A DNA stretch of 64,000 bases, from contig NZ_KE386573.1 in the NCBI RefSeq assembly GCF_000427685.1, forward strand, positions 868,001-932,000, in the 5' to 3' direction. Under the pieces are notes generated by a model. That model made no database searches. It had not been told where the DNA came from and saw only the letters and a program-made list of their open reading frames with translations. The translations under genes were made by a program, and so were the position numbers. Shown one piece after another: positions 36,601 to 44,940 of the stretch (the stretch's first letter is position 1; every line of letters starts with the position of its first letter). The stretch is from Haloplanus natans DSM 17983 (GTDB lineage Archaea; Halobacteriota; Halobacteria; Halobacteriales; Haloferacaceae).

Positions 36601-39390
36601 CTCCGGACGACGCCCGCGGTGGTGCGTTCGAACCCCGACGCCGTCGACTCCGACGACGACGGCCTGACCGACCCCGAGGAGCGCCGCGGCTGGAACACGT
36701 ACTTGGCGACCAGCGCCGATCAGGGCGATCGGTTCGCCGAGGCCCGGGAGGGTGACGGGAACGCCACCGCGGTCCTGTTCGAGCAGAACGTCAGCGCCGA
36801 TCCCCTGCGGGCCGACGCCGACGGCGACCGGCTGGACGACACGCGCGAGCGGATCGCCGGCACCAATCCGGGCGTGGCCGACTCCGACGGCGACGGCAAC
36901 ACCGACGGCGAGGAAGTCCTCGACGACGAGCGGGGCGATCCGACCATCCACGACCACACGGCGCCGGCGGTCGAGCCCATCTCGTTCATCGCGAACAACG
37001 TCCAGCGGACGAGCTACACCATCTCGCTCGCCGTCACCGATCAGAGCGGGTTCACGACGGTCAACTTCTACAAGAAGGGCGAACGGCAGCGCCAGCTCAC
37101 CGAGATCAGCGAGACGGCGGAGACGTACCGCAATCTGGTCATCAACGTCGAGCGAGGCGCCGTCGACAGCATCATCACCGGCATCAGCGGCTTCTTCGTC
37201 CCCCCGACGATGGACGTGGAGACGATCGACGTCCACGACACCAGCAAGCGCCGGACGATCAAGGGCCCCGACTCGTTCGGTGCCGCCGCCGACAAGTACA
37301 GTCAGTTACCGATCAATCCCGGCAAGAACGCTTTCGTCGGGGTCATGGCGTTCTCCTCGGGTGTCACGACCGTTATCGCGGAGACGATAATCGGCATTGT
37401 CAATCTGCTCACTGATCCGCTCGGGTTCGTCGATCAAATCCGACAGTTCGCCGAGACGGTGCTCGATAACCCGGCGATCCTGCTGAAACTCCCGCAGTTG
37501 ATAATCCAGTCCATTCAAGAAAAGCAGGACACGCGCAACCCGTTCGAGCCGGCCGAACCCGAGAACAACCCCTTCCAGTTTGGCTGGTTCACGGGCTACC
37601 TGTCCGGGCAGATCCTCTCCTCGATCATCTCGTCGGTCGGCAAGTCGGCCGCCTTCCAGAAGCTCCTCCAGAACTCGCGGTCGTTCCAACGGTTGATCGA
37701 CGCCGTCGACTCCGCGGTGCCCGACCGCGTGCCGAACCGGATCCGACCCGGCGTGTTGCGTCGTGCCGGCAAGATCGACGACAACCTTCCCGATACGGAC
37801 GTGCGGACGGGGACGCTGAGCGCCCGGTTGAGTCGGGTCCCCGAGGCCGACCGTGGTCGGATCGTCGAGCAGTTCGACGAACTCGATCCGGACGCGCTGG
37901 ACGGCGTCGATGTCGACGCACCGACGACCAAGGCCGCGGGTCTGTTCGACGCCGCGAACGACCCCTCGAACGCCCGGCGCGCGCTCGAAGCCCTCGCCGA
38001 GACCGACGACGAGGCCGCGAGCGTGTTGTTGCGGATCGACGACCCCGAGACGCAGTGGCGCTTCGCCCGGGCGTACGACCGGAGCGTCGACGGCGACGAA
38101 CTCGCGACGGCGCTGCGCAGGTACGACGAACTCGACATCGGCGACAAGCGCGCCGCCCGCGGACTGCTCAAGGCGACCGGCGACAACGGCGTGCGCTTCC
38201 TCTCGCGGGCCGATCCGGCGACGGTCCGGAACGTGGTCGGGAGCGCCGCGGACGGGAACGCCGACTACGCCCGGACGGTCGTCCGCCGGTTCAACCGGTA
38301 CTACCGGACCGGCGATGCCGACGCTCGCGTCGAGCTCAGCGACGCAGTGCGGCGGATCGACCAGCTCGAGGCGACTGGCAACTCCGAGGCTGCGGCCGTC
38401 GCGAGACGCCTCGTCGCCAGTGATACCGAGGGCGGGAGCCGGCTCGTGAACACGTTCGACGCGTCGCAGTTGCGTCGGCTCGGCGACGAGATAGAGGCCG
38501 GCACCGTCAGCGAGGCGGCCCTCGGACGGTTCGCCCGTGACCTCAACGAGCGGAACGTCATCGAGCTTCGCGAAACCGTCCTCGAAAACGGCGATAGCGA
38601 CGCGACGACGGCCGACCTGGCTCGGTTCGTCGGCACGTCCGACGGCGAGGCGAGTACGCTCGTCCGCAAACTCGAAGGACAGCAACTGATCCGGGTGGTC
38701 GAGATGGATTCGGCCGACCGCGACGTGGTCATCGAGGCCGGAATCCGTCATGCGCTGAACGGCCGTGACGACTTGGCGAGTAACAGTCTGACCCCGGCCG
38801 ACATGATGGAACTGGACGACAGTATCGACCTCCAGAACGCTCGGATGGTCGCCAAGACGGCCGATGGCAAGCCAGTCGCGCTGGTTCCCGGGACCCCCGA
38901 CTCCGGCTTCGACCATCTCCAGGCGCGTCACTTCGACGGGACGGAGATCAACTCGGGTGCCGACCAGCCGACGACGTTCTTCCCGTCGGGCGCGGAAGTC
39001 CCCGCCCGTGGCGGTGCGCCGGCCGCCGAGTTGCCGTCGAATCTGAATCGCGACGAACTCGCGCCGCTCGTCCGGGAGGCCATCGAGCGCTCGTCGGCGT
39101 CGGCCGCCGGCGGCTTCAGGGTCGAGTTCGACAGTCCCCGGAACGGAATCACCGAGATGCAGGTCAACCTCGACGGCTCGACGGTCGGAACCGCGTATCC
39201 ACGTGCCGGCCCCGCGGTGAAACGCTTCAACTGGGAGGCGGGCCGATGGGAAGAGTGGACCGAATCCGGGTGGCAGCGCTGGGAGGCCCCGTACGAAACG
39301 ACCGAACGGCTCCGGTCGCCCCGCCCGATCCAGCCGGACACGCCTCGGACGACGGCGTTACGTACTCCGGCTTCTGTCGTCGATACATGA
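33679..39390 (+). CDS. Giant secreted dockerin protein with calcium repeats and C-terminal toxin-like domain (candidate polymorphic toxin)
   Basis: 1903 residues from GTG 33679. A signal peptide (RRWLAAVLAVVLMLTPAVV) is followed by short GND-type repeats (47-70) and a type-I-like dockerin (about 88-150: DVNGDGTFDVVDSQALLAHL then FTADGVADVSDVQWL). Calcium-binding thrombospondin-3-like repeats (DxDGDG) fill about 151-490 and recur at about 940-1110. A beta-rich middle (500-930) contains EDFSYFTV. A hydrophobic segment at about 1214-1345 (NPFQFGWFTGYLSGQILSSI) resembles pre-toxin regions. An alpha-helical domain follows (1350-1700). The last about 190 residues contain GFDHLQARHF (H1746, R1750, H1751), TTFFPSG (1765 on) and GITEMQV, like nuclease toxin domains. 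The ATGA overlap with the next gene suggests a toxin-immunity pair. Confidence 0.8.
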   Translation: MAGRHDPRRGGQAFSARTRRWLAAVLAVVLMLTPAVVYVPAGSLAQAGNDGIVGNDAPVGNDGIVGNDAPIRPETPLPPVVGARRPTDPNGDGRFEDVNGDGTFDVVDSQALLAHLPNESVRNHTVRYDFTADGVADVSDVQWLYVRAIQPSSADPDGDGLNNSREIELGTNAFAVDTDDDGLADPVEANDGSAVDTDGDGTIDARDRDSDGDGATDAREGDADTDGDGMLDYRDADDDGDGVATLVEVTDGANYTHDVDFDDTSNWLDPDADGDGVPDGTEGLADRDDDGMPAYLDNDGDNDGLPGHYERNVTGTAPANNDSTTGVVEYETADNDVIDGMEDFDADTLGNYREYTLGTDPLDNDTDGDGLTDGFENRHRAFDPLAADSDDDGVADGETDRDDDGLTSTEEDEYGTLVDRADTDRDTLLDGREVDLGTDPTTPDTDDDGLDDPAEPPLGTDPLVADTDGDGVLDGNETFETTATDPETGATVDIRGSGNLSASVRVTPKAFFEGVGARAGPTVRITNRSAFENATVSLPVDDAVPESEYDSLAVYTWNGSANDTWTPLETTVENGTARATVEDFSYFTVLDTDEWVNATSLDVGEPIRFNETNVTACTDACEIRNETTAILGGEPSARQIRIEQGDRTLEVVPLSNGQSIERFYDYGAAEINSPLPVAKSDTSRLFLWSGPNGLSLVVVHDKPRDGSGAAVSFEFSGLPGRGSWVVRDDGGDFRRSGGAASPDWTWTRDNTDGGAFRGGLTNTSITIEPKFNEQAYSEPLTSGRLDAWQVLTGRATDPRNESLALDEPITIHVPEAPGDGTDGTAGDSGRLDFSTRLANGTEDVRVVYQTEQTDVNPSASVTVTGPEGARVTRSLSIGTVGTVSEVLDVSSLAAGNASVSLSADGVNLRAQLIARSSFDTDDDGIPDDIEERTWTLPTGPADTFSTDPRDNDTDGDGIPDGEEVEFTREVVDGELRTTPAVVRSNPDAVDSDDDGLTDPEERRGWNTYLATSADQGDRFAEAREGDGNATAVLFEQNVSADPLRADADGDRLDDTRERIAGTNPGVADSDGDGNTDGEEVLDDERGDPTIHDHTAPAVEPISFIANNVQRTSYTISLAVTDQSGFTTVNFYKKGERQRQLTEISETAETYRNLVINVERGAVDSIITGISGFFVPPTMDVETIDVHDTSKRRTIKGPDSFGAAADKYSQLPINPGKNAFVGVMAFSSGVTTVIAETIIGIVNLLTDPLGFVDQIRQFAETVLDNPAILLKLPQLIIQSIQEKQDTRNPFEPAEPENNPFQFGWFTGYLSGQILSSIISSVGKSAAFQKLLQNSRSFQRLIDAVDSAVPDRVPNRIRPGVLRRAGKIDDNLPDTDVRTGTLSARLSRVPEADRGRIVEQFDELDPDALDGVDVDAPTTKAAGLFDAANDPSNARRALEALAETDDEAASVLLRIDDPETQWRFARAYDRSVDGDELATALRRYDELDIGDKRAARGLLKATGDNGVRFLSRADPATVRNVVGSAADGNADYARTVVRRFNRYYRTGDADARVELSDAVRRIDQLEATGNSEAAAVARRLVASDTEGGSRLVNTFDASQLRRLGDEIEAGTVSEAALGRFARDLNERNVIELRETVLENGDSDATTADLARFVGTSDGEASTLVRKLEGQQLIRVVEMDSADRDVVIEAGIRHALNGRDDLASNSLTPADMMELDDSIDLQNARMVAKTADGKPVALVPGTPDSGFDHLQARHFDGTEINSGADQPTTFFPSGAEVPARGGAPAAELPSNLNRDELAPLVREAIERSSASAAGGFRVEFDSPRNGITEMQVNLDGSTVGTAYPRAGPAVKRFNWEAGRWEEWTESGWQRWEAPYETTERLRSPRPIQPDTPRTTALRTPASVVDT

Positions 39391-40379
39391 CCGCGTTCGC
39401 GACGCTCGAACTCGACTATCCCACACCGACGACGGTCGAGTGCCGGGTCGAGACGGGTGAGGATACGTACGCGTTCGAGGGCGCCTTCTCTGCCCCTTCG
39501 GCCGACCTCCTCGACGCCGTGTACACTCTCCCGTCGGTGCTGGGTGGTGACTCGGCGTCGTTACTCCGGTTCGCCGATTGGCGTCTCCGGCTACAGGTTC
39601 GTCCCCACGATGCCGAGTCGGTGCAGTTGACTGTGACCGACGGCAGCGATCCGGAGGTGAGCGTCCCCGTGGCGACGGATCACCTCTGTGAGGTGTTCGT
39701 CACCGCGGGCCGGACGTACCTGAAGCGCCTCCGCGACGCCGATATCACCACCGACTGCTACCGTCTGGCGCTGACTGTCGGACTCCACGACCTCGAACGG
39801 CGCGTCGAGTACTACGATGCCGGCCGGATGGACGACTACGAACCATCCGTCGAGCGAGCGAACGTAGAGACGTTCGTGTTCGACTGCCGGAGGAACGACC
39901 ACCTCGTCGCGTTCGTCGCCGGAACCGATGCCCTCACCGAATTCGTCGCCGACCTCCGGCGTCGCGACGACGAGTACGCCACCGACGCCTACCGACAGCT
40001 CCTCCAGCACCGCGATGCCGTCTGCACACACGTTCTGCGACATCTCCGTGACGCTCCCGACGACCGTGCTCGCCAGTACCTCCGGAACGTCTGTTGGTCG
40101 AACGATCCGGAACTGCGGTCCCGCGCTCTCGACGCTCTCGAAACGGTGGATCGAGAGGAGGCGCTCGACGCCGCCCTGACGCTCGCAAAAGACCGCGACC
40201 CCGACGCTATCGTCGCGGCCGCGCGGTTGTTCGCCGATGTCGGTGCCGAGGCCGTCGACGACGCACAGCGTGACCGGATCGAGTCGGCACTCGACCGGGC
40301 TGCCGACCGCATCGACGACACGGCCGCTGCCGACGAGGTTCGGACGATAGCCAAACAGTTCCGCGTCCGATCCGGATAA
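39387..40379 (+). CDS. HEAT-like repeat protein, candidate immunity protein
   Basis: 330 residues from ATG 39387, overlapping the stop of the giant gene by 4 bp. The N-terminal 200 residues (TAFATLELDYPTPTTVECRV) are a mixed alpha/beta domain I do not recognise. The C-terminal 120 residues are helical repeats of HEAT type (DDRARQYLRNVCWSNDPELR, then SRALDALETVDREEALDAAL). No signal peptide or membrane segment is seen, so it stays in the cytoplasm, as expected for an immunity protein protecting the producer. The overlap implies translational coupling. The immunity role is inferred from position and form only. Confidence 0.65.
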   Translation: MTAFATLELDYPTPTTVECRVETGEDTYAFEGAFSAPSADLLDAVYTLPSVLGGDSASLLRFADWRLRLQVRPHDAESVQLTVTDGSDPEVSVPVATDHLCEVFVTAGRTYLKRLRDADITTDCYRLALTVGLHDLERRVEYYDAGRMDDYEPSVERANVETFVFDCRRNDHLVAFVAGTDALTEFVADLRRRDDEYATDAYRQLLQHRDAVCTHVLRHLRDAPDDRARQYLRNVCWSNDPELRSRALDALETVDREEALDAALTLAKDRDPDAIVAAARLFADVGAEAVDDAQRDRIESALDRAADRIDDTAAADEVRTIAKQFRVRSG

Positions 40380-40435
40380 CCGGCAAACATCCACCGCTTC
40401 ACGCCCCTCTTTACGCCCCGCCTCCTGTCACCGAC

Positions 40436-41653
40436 GTGTTCCGTCGCACCCTCCGAGACGCCCTCGCCCCCCTTCGCGGCGGCGGCCGCGGCTGGGTCCT
40501 CCTCACCGTCGCCGTCGGCTGGTTGTTCACGCTCGGCCTCCGATTTCTCGTCCCGACGCTCCTCCCGCAAGTGAAGGCGACGTTCGCACTCGACAACACG
40601 ACGGCCGGGTTCGCGGTATCGGTCATCTGGGGCTGTTATGCCCTGATGCAGTTCCCGGCCGGCCTGCTCGCCGACCGGATCGGCGAGCGGACCGTCCTCG
40701 CGGCGAGTCTCGCTGTCAGCGCGGCGAGTCTCGCCCTCCTCGCGGCGGCGCCGATTTTCGTCGTCTTCCTGCTCGGGGCCGCGGCGTTCGGGGTCGGCTC
40801 CGGCCTCTACGGCCCCGCCCGCGGCATCTCGCTCTCGAAAGCGTTTCCCGGCAACGACGGCGCCGCGTTCGGAATCACGCTCGCGGCGGGGAGTGTCGGC
40901 TCCGCGGTCATCCCCCTCGTCGCGGGCGCGGCCGTCGGCGCGTTGGGGTGGCGGCTCCTCGTCGGCGGCACGGTGCCGGCGTTCGTCGCCGTCGCCGCGC
41001 TCGCGTGGTCGAGGCTCCCGGAGCCCATCGACGCGTCGGTGCGCGCCGACGGCGGGACGGTCGCGCCGCCGCTCCGGACGGTGATTCGCTCCCTGCCGAG
41101 TGCCCTCCGGAACCGGAACGTCCTCCTCGCCGGTCTGGGGGTGATGTTCTACCTCTTCGCGTTCCAGGGGTTGACCGCCTTTCTACCCACCTACCTCGTC
41201 ACCACCGAGGGGATCGGACAGGGCGTGGCCGGCCCCATCTTCGCGCTCCTGTTCGTCGGGGGTGCGGCGGGTCAACTCGGGATCGGTTCCGCGGCGGATC
41301 GCTACGGCGCCCGGACCGTCCTCGTCGCCGTCGCGGGCCTCGGCGTCGTCACCCTGCTGGCGGTCCCCGTCGTCGACGGCCGCCTCGCGTGGGCCGCCCT
41401 CGTCTTCCTGCTCGGCACCCGCATGGCCATCGCTCCCGTGGCGAACGCCTACATCGTGGCACGGCTCCCAGCCGACGTACAGGGCGCCGTCTGGGGCTTT
41501 CTCCGCACCTGCCTCTTTCTCGTCGGCTCGACGGGATCGCTGTTCGTCGGCGCGATGGCCGACGCCGGCCGTTTCGACGCCGCCTTCCTCGCGCTCGGCG
41601 GCGTCACCGCGGTGGCAGTCGTCTGCTATGCCGGCCTGCCGACCGGGGAGTAA
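40436..41653 (+). CDS. Major facilitator superfamily transporter
   Basis: 405 residues from GTG 40436. Twelve hydrophobic segments are evident. The MFS loop 2-3 motif appears as GLLADRIGERTVLAASL and is repeated in the second half as GSAADRYGARTVLVAVAG. GARG-like GPARGISLSKAFPGND is typical of antiporter-type MFS proteins related to NarK/OFA groups. The transported compound cannot be inferred. It starts 56 bp after the candidate immunity gene but has no evident link to it. Confidence 0.9.
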   Translation: MFRRTLRDALAPLRGGGRGWVLLTVAVGWLFTLGLRFLVPTLLPQVKATFALDNTTAGFAVSVIWGCYALMQFPAGLLADRIGERTVLAASLAVSAASLALLAAAPIFVVFLLGAAAFGVGSGLYGPARGISLSKAFPGNDGAAFGITLAAGSVGSAVIPLVAGAAVGALGWRLLVGGTVPAFVAVAALAWSRLPEPIDASVRADGGTVAPPLRTVIRSLPSALRNRNVLLAGLGVMFYLFAFQGLTAFLPTYLVTTEGIGQGVAGPIFALLFVGGAAGQLGIGSAADRYGARTVLVAVAGLGVVTLLAVPVVDGRLAWAALVFLLGTRMAIAPVANAYIVARLPADVQGAVWGFLRTCLFLVGSTGSLFVGAMADAGRFDAAFLALGGVTAVAVVCYAGLPTGE

Positions 41654-41692
41654 CGCCACGAACGTTATACCCCGCGCCGCCGACGTACGCCT

Positions 41693-42118
41693 ATGAGCGA
41701 CGATCCCTTCGACGTGCGACTCGACGACCTGCCCGCGTCGGTCGACCGGGCGGCCGTGCGGCGGATGCGCTTCGTGGCGCGCGTTCTCGACGACAGTGTG
41801 CGAATACCGGGAACGACGGTCCGTATCGGGCTCGACCCGTTGCTCGGCCTCCTCCCGGTCGCGGGCGACGCCGCGAGCGGCGTCCTCTCGCTGTACATCG
41901 TCGCCGAATCGGCCCGCCTCGGCGTCTCGCCCACGACCCTGCTCGGGATGCTCGCGAACGTCTGCGTCGACGTGATCGGGGGATCGATCCCCGTCGTCGG
42001 CGACCTGTTCGACGCCGTGTGGCGGGCCAACACGCGAAATTTTCGTCTCGCACTCGCGGAGTTGGCCGACGCCGACGGGGCGTCGTCTCGAACCGCCGTC
42101 GAGGTCGATATCGAGTAG
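41693..42118 (+). CDS. DUF4112 family membrane-associated protein
   Basis: 141 residues matching the DUF4112 layout: VRIGLDPLLGLLPVAGD, a hydrophobic segment, then IGGSIPVVGDLFDAVWRANT. Two weak hydrophobic stretches suggest membrane association. A TATA-like GTTATAC lies about 30 nt upstream of ATG 41693. Function is unknown. It converges with mtnA with adjacent stops (42118/42119). Confidence 0.85.
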   Translation: MSDDPFDVRLDDLPASVDRAAVRRMRFVARVLDDSVRIPGTTVRIGLDPLLGLLPVAGDAASGVLSLYIVAESARLGVSPTTLLGMLANVCVDVIGGSIPVVGDLFDAVWRANTRNFRLALAELADADGASSRTAVEVDIE

Positions 42119-43186
42119 TCACACGGTCGCTCGATCCGCCGCGTCCTCGAAGGTCGCGCGATCGAGCGGCGGTTCGTACACCCCCGTCTCCGTGACGAGG
42201 TAGTCGACGAGGGTCATCGGCGTCGCGTCGAAGGCGGGGTTGTACACCGGCGTCTCCGGCGGTGCGTTCCGCGTCCCGTAGATCTCCCGGAGTTCGTCGC
42301 CGTTGCGCTCCTCGATCTCTACCTCGTCGGCGCGTCGCTCGGTGTCGATCGTCGCGTGGGGCGCGGCGACGATGAAGTGCACGTCGTGGCGATCGGCGAG
42401 GACGGCGTGTTTGTACGTCCCGATCTTGTTGAAGACGACTCCTTGGTCGCCGAACTCCTCGCCGCCGTCGAGGACGACCCGGTCGGCGCCGACGATCACC
42501 GCGTCGACCATCCCCCGTTGCATGCACAGCCCGCTGGCGTTGTCGGGGACGAGCGTCGTCTCGACGCCCCGCTCCTGGAGTTCGACGGTCGTGATGCGCG
42601 ACCCCTGGTTCAGCGGCCGGGTCTCGTTGGCGATCACGTCGACCCGCTTGCCCGCCTCCTTCGCGGAGTAGACCACCCCGAGCGCCGTCCCCCAGTCGAC
42701 CGTGGCGAGGGCGCCGGCGTTGCAGTGGGTCATCACCGTGTCGCCGTCGTCGAGAAGGCCGGCGCCGTGTTCGCCCAACCGCTTGTTTCGCGCCACGTCC
42801 ACGTCGGCGAGCTCCTCGGCGGCCGCGAGCGTCCGCTCTCGTGCCTCGGTGATCGACGTACAGCCCCGAAGGACGCCGAGCAGCGAGTCCACTTCACGCG
42901 AGAGGTTCACTGCTGTCGGGCGTGCGGTGGCGATGGCCTCGGCGTCGGCCGACACGGAGTCGACGAACGCCTCGAACGACTCGGCGTCGGTGCGGCGCGC
43001 GGCGAGGGCGACGCCGTAGGCGCCGGCCGCGCCGAGTCCCGAGGCGCCGCGGATTCGCAGCCGCTCGATGCTCTCGATCAGCTGTGGCACCGTCTCGGCG
43101 TGGTACGTCGTATACTCGCCCGGAAGTTTCGTCTGGTCGACCATCGCGATGCAGTCGCGCTCGTCGTCCCACTCGATCGTTCTCAT
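42119..43186 (-). CDS. mtnA: S-methyl-5-thioribose-1-phosphate isomerase
   Basis: 355 residues, typical for MtnA. Family motifs are RIRGASGLGAAGAYG at the N terminus (usual form RGAPAIG), MTHCNAGALATVDWGTALGV with the catalytic Cys, ANETRPLNQGSRIT, GADRVVLDGG with the catalytic Asp, and FNKIGTYKHAVLA. The enzyme converts the aldose phosphate to a ketose phosphate in methionine salvage. Archaeal relatives also include ribose-1,5-bisphosphate isomerase, but the ETRPLNQG/NAGALAT pattern and length favour MtnA. Confidence 0.9.
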   Translation of the reverse strand: MRTIEWDDERDCIAMVDQTKLPGEYTTYHAETVPQLIESIERLRIRGASGLGAAGAYGVALAARRTDAESFEAFVDSVSADAEAIATARPTAVNLSREVDSLLGVLRGCTSITEARERTLAAAEELADVDVARNKRLGEHGAGLLDDGDTVMTHCNAGALATVDWGTALGVVYSAKEAGKRVDVIANETRPLNQGSRITTVELQERGVETTLVPDNASGLCMQRGMVDAVIVGADRVVLDGGEEFGDQGVVFNKIGTYKHAVLADRHDVHFIVAAPHATIDTERRADEVEIEERNGDELREIYGTRNAPPETPVYNPAFDATPMTLVDYLVTETGVYEPPLDRATFEDAADRATV

Positions 43187-43315
43187 GTGTCGTGATAGCG
43201 GGGCACGCGTCTTAACCCGCTCGCCGTCCCGATCCGTTGGACCGGCGACCTCACCGCCGCCGATCCGGTCGACGCGACCACCCGACGTTTTGCCGCCCGG
43301 TCACGTGGGTGGCGT

Positions 43316-43762
43316 ATGGTCGGTCGACTCAAACTGCCACTCGTTCCCGGGTCAGTCCGCTGGCTCCTCGTGGTCGCGACGCTCGTGACCCTTCTCGTCT
43401 TCTCGGTCGTCCGCCCGTCCGCCACGGGACCGATCCGTGGCCCCTTCGGACTCGTCCCGCAGTCGACGTGGCTTCACGCCATCGGTTATGCCGGGCTGGC
43501 CGTCGTTCTGACGTACGCCCTCCAGACCTCCCCCCGGCCGGACTGGCAGGTGCTCTGTGCCGCGTTCGTGTTCGCGACGGCGTACGGTGCCGGGATCGAA
43601 CTGCTCCAGTCGACCATCGCCTACCGGACGTTCGATACGGCGGACATCCTGGTCAACGCCGCTGGCGCCGCGGTGGCGGTAGCCGGGTGGAAACTGCTCG
43701 TCAGGCGCGTCCGGTTCTATCGGTGTCGACGGCTCGCGTCGCTGCGGCCGCCGCTCGAGTAG
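43316..43762 (+). CDS. VanZ-family membrane protein
   Basis: 148 residues with four hydrophobic segments. The VanZ pattern is visible: a conserved His in WLHAIGYAGLAVVL, then GAGIELLQSTIAYRTFDTAD and LVNAAGAAVAV. VanZ proteins are small membrane proteins of mostly unknown function (VanZ itself gives teicoplanin resistance). The gene follows mtnA divergently, 129 bp away. Confidence 0.85.
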   Translation: MVGRLKLPLVPGSVRWLLVVATLVTLLVFSVVRPSATGPIRGPFGLVPQSTWLHAIGYAGLAVVLTYALQTSPRPDWQVLCAAFVFATAYGAGIELLQSTIAYRTFDTADILVNAAGAAVAVAGWKLLVRRVRFYRCRRLASLRPPLE

Positions 43763-43775
43763 CGTTCCACCAACC

Positions 43776-43781
43776 TATATG
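43776..43781 (+). promoter_or_regulatory. TATA box of the V4R-like gene
   Basis: CTATAT lies 28-33 nt before ATG 43809, supporting that ATG as the leaderless start over an in-frame ATG at 43779, which overlaps the TATA box. Confidence 0.55.
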
Positions 43782-43808
43782 CCGTTGCCCCTCACGAATC
43801 ACGTACGG

Positions 43809-44360
43809 ATGGCTCCCTACGAGGCCTTCGACGCGGACGTGGAAGTCCACGGCCGGACGATCCTCGCCGTCGCCGACGACGCCCTCTCCAGATTCTCCGA
43901 CGCCTACCGCGAAACGGCGTTCGACGCCCTTGCGACCAACGGTATCGACGACCCGTCGCCCGACGAGTGGTACCCCCAGCAGGCGTGGCTGGGGGCGTTC
44001 GAGGTCATCGCCGCGGAGCTCGAACCGCACATCCTGGATCGACTCGGGGAACAGATTCCGGACGTAGCCGAATGGCCGACGGGTGTCCAGTCGGTCGAAG
44101 CGGGCCTGCGGGCTATCGACGATGCCTACCAGCGCAACCATCGCGGCGGCGACATCGGCTCCTACGACTTCGAGGCGGTCGGCGAGCGAACCGGCGAGCT
44201 AACCTGCGAGAACCCGTACCCCTGTGAGTTCGACCGGGGATTGATTCGGGCCGTCGCTCGTCGTTACGCGCCGGTCGAGTCGTTCGTCGTCGTCGAGGAA
44301 CGCGGCGACCGGTGTCGACGCGACGGCGACGACGCCTGCGTCTACACCGTCTCCTGGTAG
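43809..44360 (+). CDS. V4R/heme-NO-binding-like alpha-beta domain protein, function unknown
   Basis: 183 residues from ATG 43809. The C-terminal half contains CENPYPCEFDRGLIRAVARR and CRRDGDDACVYTV, a cysteine arrangement seen in V4R and heme-NO-binding-type small-ligand domains. The N-terminal half is helical. No membrane segment or DNA-binding motif is seen. It might sense a small ligand. It is convergent with a GbsR/MarR regulator whose stop is adjacent (44361). Confidence 0.6.
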   Translation: MAPYEAFDADVEVHGRTILAVADDALSRFSDAYRETAFDALATNGIDDPSPDEWYPQQAWLGAFEVIAAELEPHILDRLGEQIPDVAEWPTGVQSVEAGLRAIDDAYQRNHRGGDIGSYDFEAVGERTGELTCENPYPCEFDRGLIRAVARRYAPVESFVVVEERGDRCRRDGDDACVYTVSW

Positions 44361-44873
44361 CTACTCGTCGTAGGCTTCGATGGCCGCGATCAGTTCGGCG
44401 ACCGAGTGATCCATCGCGAGTTCGAGCAGCGTCTCGAACTCGTCGTACGTCGCCGCCAGCGCGGCCACGCGGTCGTACGTGGTGCCCTCGTGGTCGAGGC
44501 GGTCCTGTGCCCGGTCGAGCGTCCGGCGGGTCGTCCCCATCTCCCGTGCCACGTACTGCCCGAACACGTCCTGGACGACGAGCCAGAGGTCGGTTTCGGG
44601 CTCGAACTGGACCCGCCGGCCGCCACCACCGCTCGACCGACGGCGGATCAGACCGATTCGCGTGAGTTTCCGCGTCACGTTGCTGATCGTCGACTTCGCG
44701 TAGCCCGTCTCCTCGACCAGTTCCGGAATCGAGAGCGGGGCCGACGCGAAGTAGAGAACGCCGTAGACGCGGCCGGCGCTTCGACTCAACCCGTACACCT
44801 CGGCCGACCGCTCCATCGACTCGATCACGTCGCGTCGGACCGCGTCGGCGTCGTCCCCGGTCATCGTCGCCAC
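44361..44873 (-). CDS. GbsR/MarR-family transcriptional regulator
   Basis: 170 residues from ATG 44873; ATG 44864 is an alternative. The winged HTH lies at about 25-85 (SAGRVYGVLYFASAPLSIPE and GYAKSTISNVTRKLTRIGLI). A C-terminal helical part probably dimerises. GbsR-type proteins regulate osmoprotectant genes in bacteria and many transport genes in archaea. An operator-like double palindrome lies upstream at 44941-44984, suggesting autoregulation. Confidence 0.85.
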   Translation of the reverse strand: MATMTGDDADAVRRDVIESMERSAEVYGLSRSAGRVYGVLYFASAPLSIPELVEETGYAKSTISNVTRKLTRIGLIRRRSSGGGGRRVQFEPETDLWLVVQDVFGQYVAREMGTTRRTLDRAQDRLDHEGTTYDRVAALAATYDEFETLLELAMDHSVAELIAAIEAYDE

Positions 44874-44940
44874 CCGCGTTCGGTACGCCGTAGGTTCACG
44901 TCTCCATCCGACGGACCGTAAGTATTAAATCGTTTGGTCT

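Noticed and set aside
34960-37236. 758-codon open frame antisense to the giant dockerin protein
   Set aside because: It exists only because the sense strand is GC-rich and full of GAC/GGC codons. It has no start signal or domain, and the sense frame has dockerin and calcium motifs.
33679-39390. Giant protein as a polysaccharide-degrading cellulosome enzyme, because of its dockerin
   Set aside because: No glycoside hydrolase or carbohydrate-binding domain is visible; the C-terminal half has helical, hydrophobic and toxin-like segments instead.
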